A DNA stretch of 64,000 bases. Source: Tanypteryx hageni. Taxonomy: Eukaryota; Arthropoda; Insecta; Odonata; Petaluridae. The notes beneath the pieces were generated by a model that was given only the letters and a program-made list of their open reading frames with translations, had not been told where the DNA came from and made no database searches. Where the stretch lies: contig CM054120.1 of NCBI GenBank assembly GCA_028673005.1, positions 57,472,057 through 57,536,056 on the forward strand, written 5' to 3'. Below, in pieces: positions 22,701-35,033 of the stretch (position 1 is its first letter; each line of letters opens with the position of its first letter). Made by a program: the position numbers and the translations under genes.

Positions 22701-25700
22701 ATACCTCATGGAGATAACTTATGTAAACACTTTACATCTTAGTAACACTCCTTATTCTTATTTTTTGGGGATTCGTGACTATAAACATTATCAGAAGGCT
22801 ACAGTATGAATATACGTTTATCCTTTGTAAGGTCTTTGAATTTCCCACGCGGTTCCTTAAAATTTTTATTATCATGTAACGTCTTGTAATTTTTAGAAAT
22901 GATACATAAATGGATAACATCATATTTTTTTAACGGAAAAGAGAGAGGAATATCTTTCTATTGTTATAATGGATGCGACTGAAAAAAGCAAGACCTCTCA
23001 CTTGATTTTGGCTTAGTTAAAAGGCAACCATCATTTTTAAAATGTATCTCAATCCCTAGCACATAAATATTAGATAAAGTGGATGACCCGTTAAACGTAT
23101 CATTCTTCTCTCAACTGTTGTTTTCAGATTCATCTATTGGTGATGTTACAGAGTATCGATGAACTTAGGGGGTTTGCAGTTTTGTGTCTTAAACTTACTT
23201 AATACTTCCTGATTTTCTAATTGAGATAAACAAGTAGCACTGAATTTAAAATATGTCAGTCAACTATGAGCTCTTGCCTGCTTTTCAGTGTAAAAGTATG
23301 AATTTCATTTGGCGTAGTTTCTACGTTTAAATCCAGGGTCGGGTTGAGATTTAACCTCTCCATCCATATTGTGAATCTAATTATAATACTTTTAAAAAAT
23401 AATACAAGTTTCTTTGTATTTGTAAAACAATTTTATATGAAATATAAAATGTATAATTACTTATAGTACAGATAACAAAAAAAACTGTAGATTAGAATAT
23501 AATAATATTAAAAGAGTGAAGTCTTAAATAAGGATGAAATTCAGCCGTGAGTATTTTTAATATTTCGAAAATCGAACTTTGACGGGCAGAGATTATGACA
23601 AATTATATTAAGCTACATTGAATGTGTTTTCGTGAACACACAAGGTGTGAAAAGAATCATCTACAACGTTGGTATGAACGTACTTAAATACGTTTATATT
23701 TTTGTTGACACATGGCGTTTTATAAGTGAAAGTGGAATAGATTGACTTATCATAAATCAAGGTGAACGTAAAGATTTAGTTATAGTTACTTTATTTCAGG
23801 TGAGGTATATGCATATTATTTTTTATTGTTGGTTTATTGGTCGTCATCACATAAATCCTAAATAATACCTCCAGTTTTTATTCACGAAAAGAATTTCATA
23901 GCAGCCGATGTATATCTTATCATCTAAAACTACATGAATGCATTTAATGCACTATGGTTCTCACCGAATTTATTAAGTGGAAGTAAATTATTTTCAATTT
24001 CTGTTTAACGTCTAATAAGTACTAAGCTCAATAAAATACATATCAGCAATTAATTCAAGGATATCATCACACAAAACGTGTCTATTTGTGATACACGATA
24101 TCACATTCCCTTAAATAGTTATTTCTTTATATGTCTATCATTCCTATTACAATTATTGTTACGAAATGAATAATACAAATATTTAAATAAATGTTAGTAA
24201 AAAAAGGTTTTCGGTGCACGCTTTCAGTTGACTTATAATAAATTATTATTCTATACTTTCGACGTTGGACCAAATCTGCTGCTATCAGTAACTATGTAGT
24301 AGCTTACCGTTGAAATAAATTACTTATTGAAATTACAGTGAAATTAATATATAAAGGAGACCCGTTTACGCTGGGTTTCATTCGTTTACATCAAGTCGTG
24401 CAAAAATTTGTTTTCAACTCCGAAAAGCTAATTTTTTCGGAATAAATAAATATCTATTGGTCCCTATTTATCACTTTCAAGCCACAACTAATATCCCTTA
24501 AAATTTGAAAAATTAGTAAATAAATTTAAAATTGGGAATTAAAACAATATTCCGGATATTTCTTAAAGGAAAATAAATTTTCCCTGTAATACAGTTCACG
24601 ACCTTAAATTATAAAGATAAAATCTCCACACTTAGCTACTTAGCAAAGATTAATTCAAGATACAATATAGTAGTATCAAACTTATTTGAATGAAACTAAA
24701 ATAATTTAGCCGTAAAAGTGAAGGATATGAATAAAAATATATACCTCTCACCGTTCTGGTTTTAAAAACTATTGATCGTAGATTTGCTGTATCTTCACCT
24801 CTCAGAGTGAAAAACCCTGTTTCACAATTGGGAAAAGAATAATATTTACATGGAATGTTGATATAATTTCTTGAGCAAAGACATATCATCGATTATTCCC
24901 ACGGAAAACTAACCTGATGTAAATATATAATAGATTCTTTAAACACTACAAGACGCACACCACTCGAATGACGTTTCTACAAAGATGGACTTATTGGAAC
25001 TTCTAAGGACAAACATTCCAAGTCACCAATGCGAAATGTCAGGGAGGAGGAAATCTAGAAGGAGAAATGGATGAAAACAGTGGTGTGAGAATGTGTACCT
25101 CTTTCTCAATAGGACTTAACCAAGCCTAGACATTACTAAGAAGCAGTGAAAACCCAAAAGCGGTTCATGTGGTTACCACATCAGACTCCCTTCGTTTGAG
25201 AATGCAGGTTATATTCTTCGATTATTATAAGTATTTACTTTTATATCATTTTACTATTCACTGAATACTTCCTGCCTACTGATTTTCTCGGTATATTTTT
25301 CTAGGTTAAGGGGCTGGTAATCTGCAGTGTATTATATTTGCAATAAAATGTATTTGCTTATTCAACGCGGAGGTTTTGCATGCTTACCATCATTCAGATT
25401 ACAAATCTTATATACTTAGTATTTATCGTTCCCCATTAGAATTATTTGAAAGCCTTTTTAGAGGATTCGGTAAAGTCTCCATATATATTAACATTGAAAC
25501 TGACACTCATAGCCAGTTATTAAGAAATCAGAAGCTATCATTAGCAAATGCCGTAATATTATAAGATTCTTATAGGCGTATTTTATTAAAATTCACACTA
25601 TCTTCGATGATCATATTTTCATTTAAGTTTCAAATAAATAATACGCCGAAGACCGCGGGTAAATATTTAGGCGCGTATTAAGTATTGACGACTGAATACA

Positions 25701-25798
25701 TTGTGTTTAAGTAAGGAAAAAGCTTATAACTGTTTAAAAACATTTTATTTATATTTTTCTACAGTCAATTGTACCAGGAAACCCTCATGAGGGCTTCA

Positions 25799-26543
25799 TT
25801 ATTCGAGCAGTAGCTTCATTTGCGTGTTGCCGGGTATTTCTTTGTTAAACCCCTTGCCCATCTCTTGCAGCGGGATATCTACAAAACAAAAAGATAAAAG
25901 AATTATTATAGTATAGAAATCAATACATGGAACCTAGAAAACTAGGAAAAATCTCTTTTAATAATGAATAATGGAGTCTATGACTGGATTTCCTTATATT
26001 ATTACCAAGAAACATAAAGTTGCTCTAACGACTTTAGTATCATGGTATTCTATTAATCAATTTAAATCCAGTAATATTGCATAAATAAATAAAATCAAGA
26101 CTACATCAGCGTTTTCCAATTCTAGGAGAGAGGGGCTGCTCAAGGAATTTGTCTCCCCGGGAGATTTAGCACTCACCCCGTAAACGTTTTTTGAGATATT
26201 TACAAAGTACATGTTAATTTATTATACGCTCTTTATAAACCATTGAGATTAAAAATAAAAGGGATGAGATCGTGATTCTAGCCTGTTTTTTTAAGCCGCC
26301 GACTCATTTTGTACTCCACGATATTTCAGATATAGAATACCAAGCCATGCAATTGGTACACACTAGTTCGATCTTGGTCAGGGCAGTATTATATCTTATT
26401 CTCAAATTCTACATACCGATCCCCTTAGAGGGCAAGTGATTAGGATTCCTTTTTTTTGCTCTGTTGTCCACTGCCTGTTGGAAGTTTTTATTGAGCTGTT
26501 GCGCTATGTTGGCATAGGACTGGGATTGAGTTTTTTTATCCAT
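25799..26543 (-). CDS. Small basic two-exon protein, copy 3 (unknown family)
   Basis: Paralogue of the genes at 2336 and 9675. Coding exon 1 is 26543-26417 (127 bases, nine fewer than copies 1 and 2, so still in frame), donor G|GTATGT; exon 2 is 25878-25799 (80 bases), acceptor tgttttgTAG, stop TAA. The product is 68 residues, beginning MDKKTQSQSYANIAQQ and ending TQMKLLLE. It keeps NPNHLP, also present in copy 1. A one-base deletion in exon 2 relative to the others moves the frame past the ancestral TGA, giving a new C-terminus. Gln/Asn/Lys rich, positive, no signal peptide. AATTTTAG|GATCGTC directly before ATG is a good acceptor for a 5' UTR intron. Function unknown. Confidence 0.55.
26318..26388 (+). 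repeat. tRNA-like relic in intron of gene copy 3
   Basis: Counterpart of 3116-3190: ccacgatatttcag then tagttcgatcttgg at the same distance from the splice donor. Both box motifs are more decayed than in copy 1. Confidence 0.4.
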
Positions 26544-27904
26544 GACGATCCTAAAATTTCAGAGAAAAATATCCAATAGATAAAATTAAACGCTTGGAAG
26601 AATAAATAAATAGTGTCTGTATAGTACAATAAAATACGTGCCATACGTAAAATATCCCTTTTAGAATATAGTATCAAACAACACACTCGATAAAATTTTA
26701 AATTTAAAAAATGAATGAATTATAAGCAGCTAGATTTATACATAAGGGTTCGCTTATTTCTATCAATGGTTGTTTTATCTACAGTTTATTTTAAACATTG
26801 AAAAGCAGATGTTGTTTTAGATGATATTGTTTATTGTAATTGTCATATTATTCGTAACTCACTGTATTAGAAAGGAAGAAATTGATTATATAGGGATGTT
26901 TTATGGTTCAATTACCTACCTATTAAATTCATGAATGAATCATAAATTACTTTAATATAAATTGAGCGAGCGAAACGAGCCGTCAGCCGAAGTTGGGATA
27001 ACGAGCAGATAAACTAGTAATGAAATTTAGTTAGTACTTTTACATCCCTCGTTATCGAAATTCTTGGAGTACCGTAAATCATTTCACATCGTCGAAAATT
27101 CGACTAATTCTTATAAGTACCAAATAGTAATTTTGAATGCAAATTAATAATATTACCCCATAATACCGATTTCACCTTATCGTAAGTTAATGTAATCTTT
27201 AAGTTTAATAAATCGCGGATCAAACTTTTGAATGCCGCTTATTTTATAAGGGGTTTCTAATTAATTTCACAACGGGAAGCATAAAGGCACATTCGGCATA
27301 ATTATCTCCATAAGGATATTCACCCCAAGGATATTTTACTGTTTAATAACTCTAGTATGATAAGTTGGAGTAATTAACGAAAACTCGCTATTTATATTAA
27401 ATATATATTTGTTCCTTAACAGCCAATGTAAGTGAGGTAGAAAAATAAAGTATATTGAAAAAAAGCTAAATCATTCGTGAAGGTTTCATTTTCACGTTTT
27501 AAGACGGGTAAAATCGTACAGAACTGTGCATAAAATACACCTATGTTGATATGACTGTAAATTTATAATAGCTCTCCATGACAATTAAAGCGAATGTTAC
27601 AAATTGCTGGTAAGAAGTTTAATGGCATATTTGGTACCAAGATTGACCGCGATAAAGTTTTATTGTGGGACCGGTATTCGAGCTATGTCAAATTTTTCTA
27701 TGCCATACACTGGACAGATACGTTGATCTTTTAACGCTTTCAGGAAATTGACGCAAGAGAAAGACGCACATGTATTGCCGCGAGAGTAATAAAACTATCT
27801 ATTACGAAAGAATGCTACGAACCTTTTATTTGGCGAAGATCTGATAAAAAAATACGTTGAATTCGACACTGCTCTCTACAGCTCGGCGAAACACACAAGA
27901 CTCT

Positions 27905-28440
27905 CTGAAGATTTCCTCCACCCTTTACCTTCTTCATCCCTCACCCCCTACATTCTCCCTCTTTCCCTCCATTCTTCCTCTATTCCCCCTACCTCTCTCA
28001 GCAATCTCTTCCTTGTCTACCTTGTCCCTCCCTCAGCACGCTCTTCCTTATCTCCCTTCTCATTGCTTCCATCCGCCCACCTCCAGTCTCTCTCCTCTCT
28101 TCCTCAACCATATTCTCCCTCCCTCTTCACTTCTTTCTCCCCCTTTTTCTCCTTTCTTCTCTTCCTTGTCACTATCTCCCTCCTCTCTCCTCCCTTCATT
28201 TGCCTTCGTTTTCTTGCTTACACCACCATTCTCCCTCCTCATAGCTTCCCTCCGCCCTCCCCCACTCCCTCTTCTCTTTTCCTCTCGCACACTTCTCCCT
28301 TTATCTTGACTTGATTCTCTACCTTTCCTCATTTCTTCTCTCCGTTGTCACTATCTCCCTCCTCTTTCCGCCCTTCATTTGGCCTTCTTTTCTCCCTTAC
28401 TCCACCATTTTCTTTTCTGTCTCCATTGTTTCTTCCATTT
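27905..28440 (+). repeat. Pyrimidine-rich tract of unit C
   Basis: C/T-rich plus strand with internal imperfect duplications (28195-28290 resembles 28350-28430). Open frames on both strands are compositional. Confidence 0.8.
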
Positions 28441-29839
28441 CCTCCACGAAATTTGAAATTTATTCGTAAATTTTCTATCTTCGAAGCTTTTTTATATCGG
28501 AATAGATTATTTCTGCATATTTCCAATTTTCTATCTACATCCTTAATCGAGTTATTTGAGTTTTTATAGCTTGACACTCACAATCAGACAAACGAATGGT
28601 CAACATATCTTTGATAGTTATTTTTTTGATTGTTTTTATACGTCTCTTTCTCTCCCTAGTCCCAAAATCGTCCGCAAGTCCTCCATTTGTTTTGCCTAAC
28701 CCTCGTAACTTATCGTACAATCATTCACTCCAAAATGTTTACATGCTTGCTATGATTATATAACGTTCTGTACCGTTTCCAATTCAATGATATTGTATTT
28801 AGCTCATTATTACGATTTTTAATGCCTTTGGTATATATTTATGATTTTTATTTATGCCTTCTCGTAAATAGCCCAGCGCATGATGTTTACATTGTTTGCT
28901 AGGAAAATATTTTCCTGTCTTTCTCTCCTTCTCGTAAGAAAAACCTCAAAGCATGCTTAATCCATTATGGATTGAAGAAAGAATAGGTTTTCTAAGTTTC
29001 ACATTGCAGTTGATAGGCAAGGCAAAACGATAAGAATTTTTCCAGATATACAAATTAAAGGATTAACATTAGCGATTTAGAGCTGAAGGCGAAAAAGACG
29101 AATAGAATAAGAAACTTGAGAATGCGTTCTTTAGAATGGTCCAGCTCTGATGGTAGAAGTTCAAATGTTTCTATTTTTAATATCCAAAAGAAGAAAAGCC
29201 TTCACGTCGAAAAGTTTATTCTTACGGGTTACCATCTGAGAAATAGAAATAATTCCTTGTAGTCGAATCCGAATAATTTTTACAAATACTCCGAGTACAT
29301 CAATAGTCGTTTCGATGGCATCACTCTACAAATGCGCGATAAATCTTCAGTAATGCCAGTATTTACGCGAAATTCTAAGATATACGATCAAATAACAAAC
29401 TGCTACGGTAATAATTTTAATCTTTATTTCTTATCTTAGTGAATAGTGCAAATCCCACATCGAAATTACAATTCCAACCATATGTTATTTTAATCCGCAA
29501 GAAAGAATTATGCTGCACATTGGATTTCGGATTTCCCATGTAAATAAATGGGAAGGAAAGTTTTTGGAATCGAATCCGAGATTACAATATTCGCAATAAA
29601 TACTATCCTCGGGAGCTCGGCCCTAGTAGCAAGGGATTTCCTCAAAGTGTTATGAAAATCGGTCTACATACCCACTAGTTGTGGTTTCGGAGAAAAAATT
29701 GGAGATTATCTAGAGTGAAACAGCACTTATTTTTCTTACATCGATCGCTAACACGGTTCTCTCAGCAAAAATTAATTTATAATCCATATAATTCTTTTTC
29801 ATGCTCTTATCACTATATATCTATGACTCTTACATAGGA

Positions 29840-29842
<3 letters not shown>

Positions 29843-29870
<28 letters not shown>
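29843..29870. repeat. (TA)n microsatellite
   Basis: Uninterrupted TA repeat abutting the left foldback arm. Confidence 0.95.
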
Positions 29871-29873
<3 letters not shown>

Positions 29874-30200
29874 ATGTCAACAAGGTGTTGGGATGAGGAA
29901 ACCCAGTGAGCACTCACCAATCAGACGACTTCAGGTTGGCGAGGCCCCGGGGATGTCGAAGCGACACACGTAAAATAACACAAAAACACAGAAACATCAC
30001 AAACGTAAAGCTTTCGGGAGTTCTCTCTCTGTAGCTGAAGAAGGAGTAGTTCCGAAAGCTTTACGTTTGTGATGTTTCTGTGTTTTTGTGTTATTTTACG
30101 TGTGTCGCTTCGACATCCCCGGGGCCTCGCCAACCTGAAGTCGTCTGATTGGTGAGTGCTCACTGGGTTTCCTCATCCCAACACCTTGTTGACATCCATA
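29871..30200. mobile_element. Foldback element: near-perfect inverted repeat
   Basis: Arms of about 147 bases (29871-30017 and 30052-30200) are almost exact reverse complements, separated by a 34-base spacer containing ctgaagaagg. It sits between TA dinucleotide tracts. Partial or longer relatives occur at 42779-42875 and 43847-44545. No coding sequence. Confidence 0.8.
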
Positions 30201-30232
30201 TATTCATTTTACCTTTCCTTTTCCGTAAGTTG

Positions 30233-30233
<1 letters not shown>

Positions 30234-30272
<39 letters not shown>
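30234..30272. repeat. (TA)n microsatellite
   Basis: TA repeat right of the foldback element; together with 29843-29870 it suggests insertion into a TA-rich site. Confidence 0.95.
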
Positions 30273-30275
<3 letters not shown>

Positions 30276-33200
30276 TATATAAAACTAATAACTAATGTCC
30301 AGCCCAAACTACAAGCTAAAAGTTTTAGTTTTTTTAGATATGATTAAGAAACTTTCAGATAAAATGAGACTTTTTACCTAAGTGACATGAGTTCGACTTC
30401 TGAAATTCCGAAATTTGCGTTTTTTCCCATAAGAAAAGCATTGCGCCATTATTGTAAATTAATTATGGGCACTTTCCGGTAAGCTAGAAAGATGAAATTT
30501 TCAGTATTGCTAGATAGTCGCAATATCTGTTAGGAGTTATTGTCACTTTTGCTTACAGTGTCTTGGGTTCGACTCCAGAGACCCCGGAATATCTCCCATA
30601 AGTTAGCATGGGAAAACGCAATCCAGTGTATAGACCAATCTAATAAGTTTAGAAAGCTGTAATTTTGCAAGATTATAGAACTTTTCTCATAACCAACTAT
30701 ATAAATTTTTAAAATGTAAATTTTAGGGGTTTTTTTTAACCCCTTTTGTACATTAAAGTTTAATAAATTTTTAGGTATTACGGGATGAGCTAGGAAGCTG
30801 CAATTTTCAAATTATTTACAGAACAGTGCATTTGCACAATGAAATATTTTAACCTCTCCATATTTATATATTGCGGCAACCGTTAAAAATGATTAATTTT
30901 AAACAATTAGAAAAATATTATTTTACTTCTAGAAGTGCTACAACTTTAAAATTTGGATGAAATGTGTAGCATTAGTACCCCATAATGGAGAAAGTGTAAA
31001 ATGTATAAAATGGCAACATTTGGGGATAGTTTTGAACTATTATTTTTACATGTGGGAAAAACGGAAATCGCTTCGGAGGTGAAATCTTTAAAGTTAATAG
31101 AATATTTGTAATGATGAAATATCTGTCTGAAAAATTAATGTTTTTTCTAGGTGAGATGAAATGCTTGCAGTATGCAAGCACCTCCTGCTAGTATGATCTA
31201 CTCTGAGGTATAGATTTAGGAAATGATTCGGTTAGAGGACAACATTTACTACACGATGGTCCCCGAGACCACATAATTACTACCTTTAATTTCGGGTATA
31301 ACAATTCAAGAACTGCTCAATCTTTCTATACCGTTTCATACAAACATCCCATTAAGATCTCCTTGGGAATCTAGGTGTATTCCATTTATGGAGTATACTT
31401 ATACATCTTGTTTAGTTGGAGCCACATAATTTATCAATGACATTACGTATGCTATTTATCTTTCGGTAGAAATTACGTGAAAAGTCGAATTCAAGGGTCG
31501 AGGAAATTGCCCTCCTTCCTCAATATAAGTCGAAAAAATAATAAAATATAACATCGGAGAAAAATTTCTATATACGTATATATTCGTAACGAATCCTTAT
31601 TTCCTTATTAAATATTGAAATCCGCGTCATTTCGAAGAGATTTTTGTACAGTTATTTATTTTCATCTTTGATCACCTCCGCCCCTTCCCCAAGTATGAAC
31701 CCTGGCCTGCTGTCGAGCGAAGGGATATGGGGTTTTGTAGCAAGTCTCGAGCATATAGGTATGGTTCTTCTGTAACAGTCGCGCATGATTATTCTTTCGA
31801 AAAAATCAGATTGTTAGTGGTTTTGTTTCCTTACTTTAATGTCGTGCATCATGTTTGATTGAAGCATTGTATTATTAAGGCGATCATATTTTTTATGTAG
31901 TTCAAATTATTAAAATAGAGGAATATTTTCTATAAATGAGGTCGTTACATGGATGCCGTTAATCAAGGGCGGTCCGATGAATTTTCGCGCCCTGCGCGAT
32001 GTAGCATTCTAGCTTCTCCCTCCGTTAATTTGTTTTGAGAATATTACAAGTACAAGTTAATTTATTCATTCTTCTCTAAAAATATTGATAATGAAAAATT
32101 AAAAGGAATGCTTCTTAGATTTTATCCTATTGCACGATATAGATTGGTAGGTATACTGTATTTATTCATTTGTAATTAATGTAAAGGTAAATGATCGGGA
32201 TAGCGCCTCGCAATATTTGGCGCCCTTAGAACAAACAGGACCTGGCTTTTAAAAATAATTTTTTTTTTAGGATTTCAAAATTGATTCCTTGAACACCACT
32301 TAACCATTTTTTATTTTCTCCATACGTGGTTAAAAGAATTGTTTTCTAGAAATAAATCGATTTCAAGGTTTCAAAGGAAATACGCGTTTTGAGGTCCCCA
32401 GATGTGAGAGTACTATATTTCTGTGGAAATCGTGGACTCGACTGAAAAATGCAAGACCTCTCAATTGATATTGGCATAGTAAAAAGGCAACCATCATCTC
32501 CTTAATGTATCTCAATCTCTATTTTAGAATACATAGATAATGTGGCTGCACCATTGGATGTATCCTTATCCTCACAACTGTTTTTTTCAGTTTAATCTAT
32601 TGCTGATATTGCAGAGTGATGATCAACTTGGGGATTTGCAGTATTTGTGTCTTGAATTTCATTTATTGCTTCTTGATTTTTGAATTCAGATGAACAAGTA
32701 GCACTGAATTTTAAATATGACGGTCAACTGTGAGCATTTCCCTGCTTCTAAGTGAGAAAGTATGATTTTCATATCTCGTAGTTTCTACGTTTATTCTCGA
32801 TTAAAATTCAGGGTCGGGTTACCACTCCTTCCATATTGTATAGATAATTGTATTTCTTAAAAAAAAAAAAAATACTAGTTTCTTTGCATTCGAAAAACAA
32901 TTTTATATGAAATATAAATGTGTAATTACTTATAAATAGTTCATATAACTAAAACAAACAAAACTGTAGATTCGAATTTAATAATTAAAAAAAGTGCAGT
33001 CTTAAATAAGAATGAAATTCATACGTGATATTGTTAAATTTTAGAAAATCAAACTGTGACTGACAGAGACTATTTAAATAAAGGTATATATTATGTCTTC
33101 TCTTGAACACGCAAGGTGTGAAAAGAATCATCTACAATGATGCTATAATCGTACATAAGTACGCTTATTTTCATTTTGTCGGCACATGGCGTTTTGTAAG

Positions 33201-34971
33201 TCAAAGTGGAATAGATTTGCTACGATTACATCAACGTGAATGTTAAGATTTAGCTACTTTAATTAAGGTGAGGTATATTCTTGTTATTATTATGGTTGAT
33301 TTAATTTGCTCATCCAGCTTACATGTACGAAAACTATTTTCATAGCAGCCGATGTAAAGTAGATCTGCTCTAATTATATAAATGCATTTAGTGCACAATT
33401 TTTCACACCGAATTTATTAAGTGACAGTGAAATATTCACGATTTCTGTTTAACGTCTAATAACTACTAATTTAAATAAAATACATATGAACAATTAATTC
33501 AAGTACATCATCGCATGAAACGAGTTTTTTTTATACACTATAGCACATTCCCTAAAATAGTTATTTATGATTATGTCTATTTTTCCTATTACAATTATTG
33601 TTACGAAATGAATAATACAAATATTTTTATAATTGTTGGTAAGAAAAAGGTTTTCGGTTTTCAGTTGACTTATAACAAATTATTATTCTATACTTTCGAC
33701 GTTGGACCAAATCTGCTCTTGTCACGAACTATGTAGTAGATTACCGTTGAAATAAATTGCTTATTGAAATTACAGTAAAATTAATATAAAATGTCGACCC
33801 GTTTACGCTGGTTTTCGTTAGCCTACATCAAGTTGTGCAAAAACCACCACTAACCACGAGTAATATACCGTAAAATATGAAAAAGTTGGAAATTAATTTA
33901 AACATGTAAATTAAAACAATGTTCCGGACGAATTTCTTGAAGGAAAATTAAATTTCGCAGTAATACAGTTCACGACCTTAAAATATAAAGAATAAAGAAA
34001 AAACCTCTATACTAAGCAACTTAGCGAAGATTATTTCAAGAAACGGTATAATAGTTTCTTTAAAAAATAGAAGACGCACACCACTCGAATGAAGTTTCCA
34101 CAGTGATGGACGTATTAAAAATAATTCGACCAAACTGTTATATTTCGATGTCACCAATGAGATATATCAGGGCGTAAGAAACGTTGAAGGGAAAGGGGAT
34201 GAAAAAAGTTGTGTGAGAATGTGTACCCCGTTCTCAATGGGAATTAACCAAGAGTAGGAATTATTAAGAAGCGGATATAAACACTGAAAATCGGCTCATG
34301 TTGTTTCCACATCAGATTTTCTATGTTTGAGAACGCAAGATATATTTGCCTACTATTATAAGGAATTACTTTTTTATCTTTTTTTCTATTACGGGATAGT
34401 TCTTGTCAACCGATTTACTTGGTATACTTTTGCCGTTTAAGCGGCTGGTATTGTGCCGTGTATATTTTTGGAAAACAGTATTTGCTCATTCAACATGGAG
34501 GCGTTGCATGCATACCGTCATTCAGATTATAAAACTTTTATACTTTATATCTATTTTTCAATGGAGAAATCTACATATATTCACCGTTCACGATGAGAAT
34601 TTATGTGTACGCCTTTTTACAATATACAGTATAGGCTCCAAGTTTAAAAACGCTGAAACTGGCACTCATATCCTCTTATTACGAAACCGTAAGCTTCCCT
34701 ACGCTGATTGCGTAGGTTGATAGGATTGTAATAGGCGTTTTTAATTCAAGTTTCAATATCTTCGATGATATTATGTCCATTTAAGAAAAAAATAAAAATT
34801 AGCAGAAGACAGCAATAAATAATTTCCCATGTAGTAAATATTATCGATTGAATTTAATGGATGAAAATAAGAAAAGAGGTTATAACTGTTTGAAAACATT
34901 TTATTTATCTTTTTATACTATAAACTACATCAGGTAACCTTTATAAGGGCTTTATTTTTTGAGCAGTAGAT

Positions 34972-35033
34972 TCATTTCCGTGTTTTTGGTTGTTAGTCTT
35001 TTAAATCCTTGATCACCACTCGCAGCTTGATAT
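34972..35033 (-). pseudogene. Remnant of small gene copy 4 (second exon only)
   Basis: Sequence homologous to exon 2 of copies 1-3 (ATATCAAGCTGCGAGTGG on the minus strand). The acceptor has become CAA instead of CAG, an in-frame TAA follows AAAGAC, and coding exon 1 is gone: at about 35170 unit D jumps from sequence matching 9890 of unit B to sequence matching 10300, a deletion of roughly 400 bases. Non-functional. Confidence 0.75.

Larger units (their letters stand above)
20072..28560 (+). repeat. Large duplication unit C (carries small gene copy 3)
   Basis: The most complete unit without large insertions: gcttgacactcac block at 20090, gatacgatc-like block near 21075, tagaggacaac block near 21705, gatcacc-like block at 22152, 22440-24040 (partly shared with 4790-5340 and 32280-33480), tcagcaattaatt block at 24043, small gene 25799-26543, gcgagcgaaacg block near 26968, AT-rich block at 27388, pyrimidine tract 27905-28440. 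No additional conserved open frame was found in the intervening AT-rich DNA. Confidence 0.75.
29810..31191 (+). mobile_element. Helitron-like element with nested foldback element
   Basis: Starts TCACTATATATC at 29810 after an A and ends with hairpin tgcttgca/tgcaagca, spacer, CTAG at 31188-31191, followed by T. The paralogous site in unit C (21657-21690, catggtcttagatgatct) is empty, so the boundaries are supported by comparison. 5'-TC...CTAG-3' between A and T is the Helitron insertion rule. The body 30360-31191 matches 5690-6505. No coding capacity. Confidence 0.78.

Noticed and set aside
28060..28577. Overlapping frames on both strands in a C/T tract
   Set aside because: Low-complexity sequence, no domain, no conservation between units.
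29921..30163. 80-codon frame across the foldback element
   Set aside because: Generated by the palindrome; the same amino acids do not recur in the related copies.
34403..34720. 105-codon plus-strand frame in unit D
   Set aside because: Corresponding regions of units B (9110-9420) and C (25260-25560) are interrupted and not conserved as protein.
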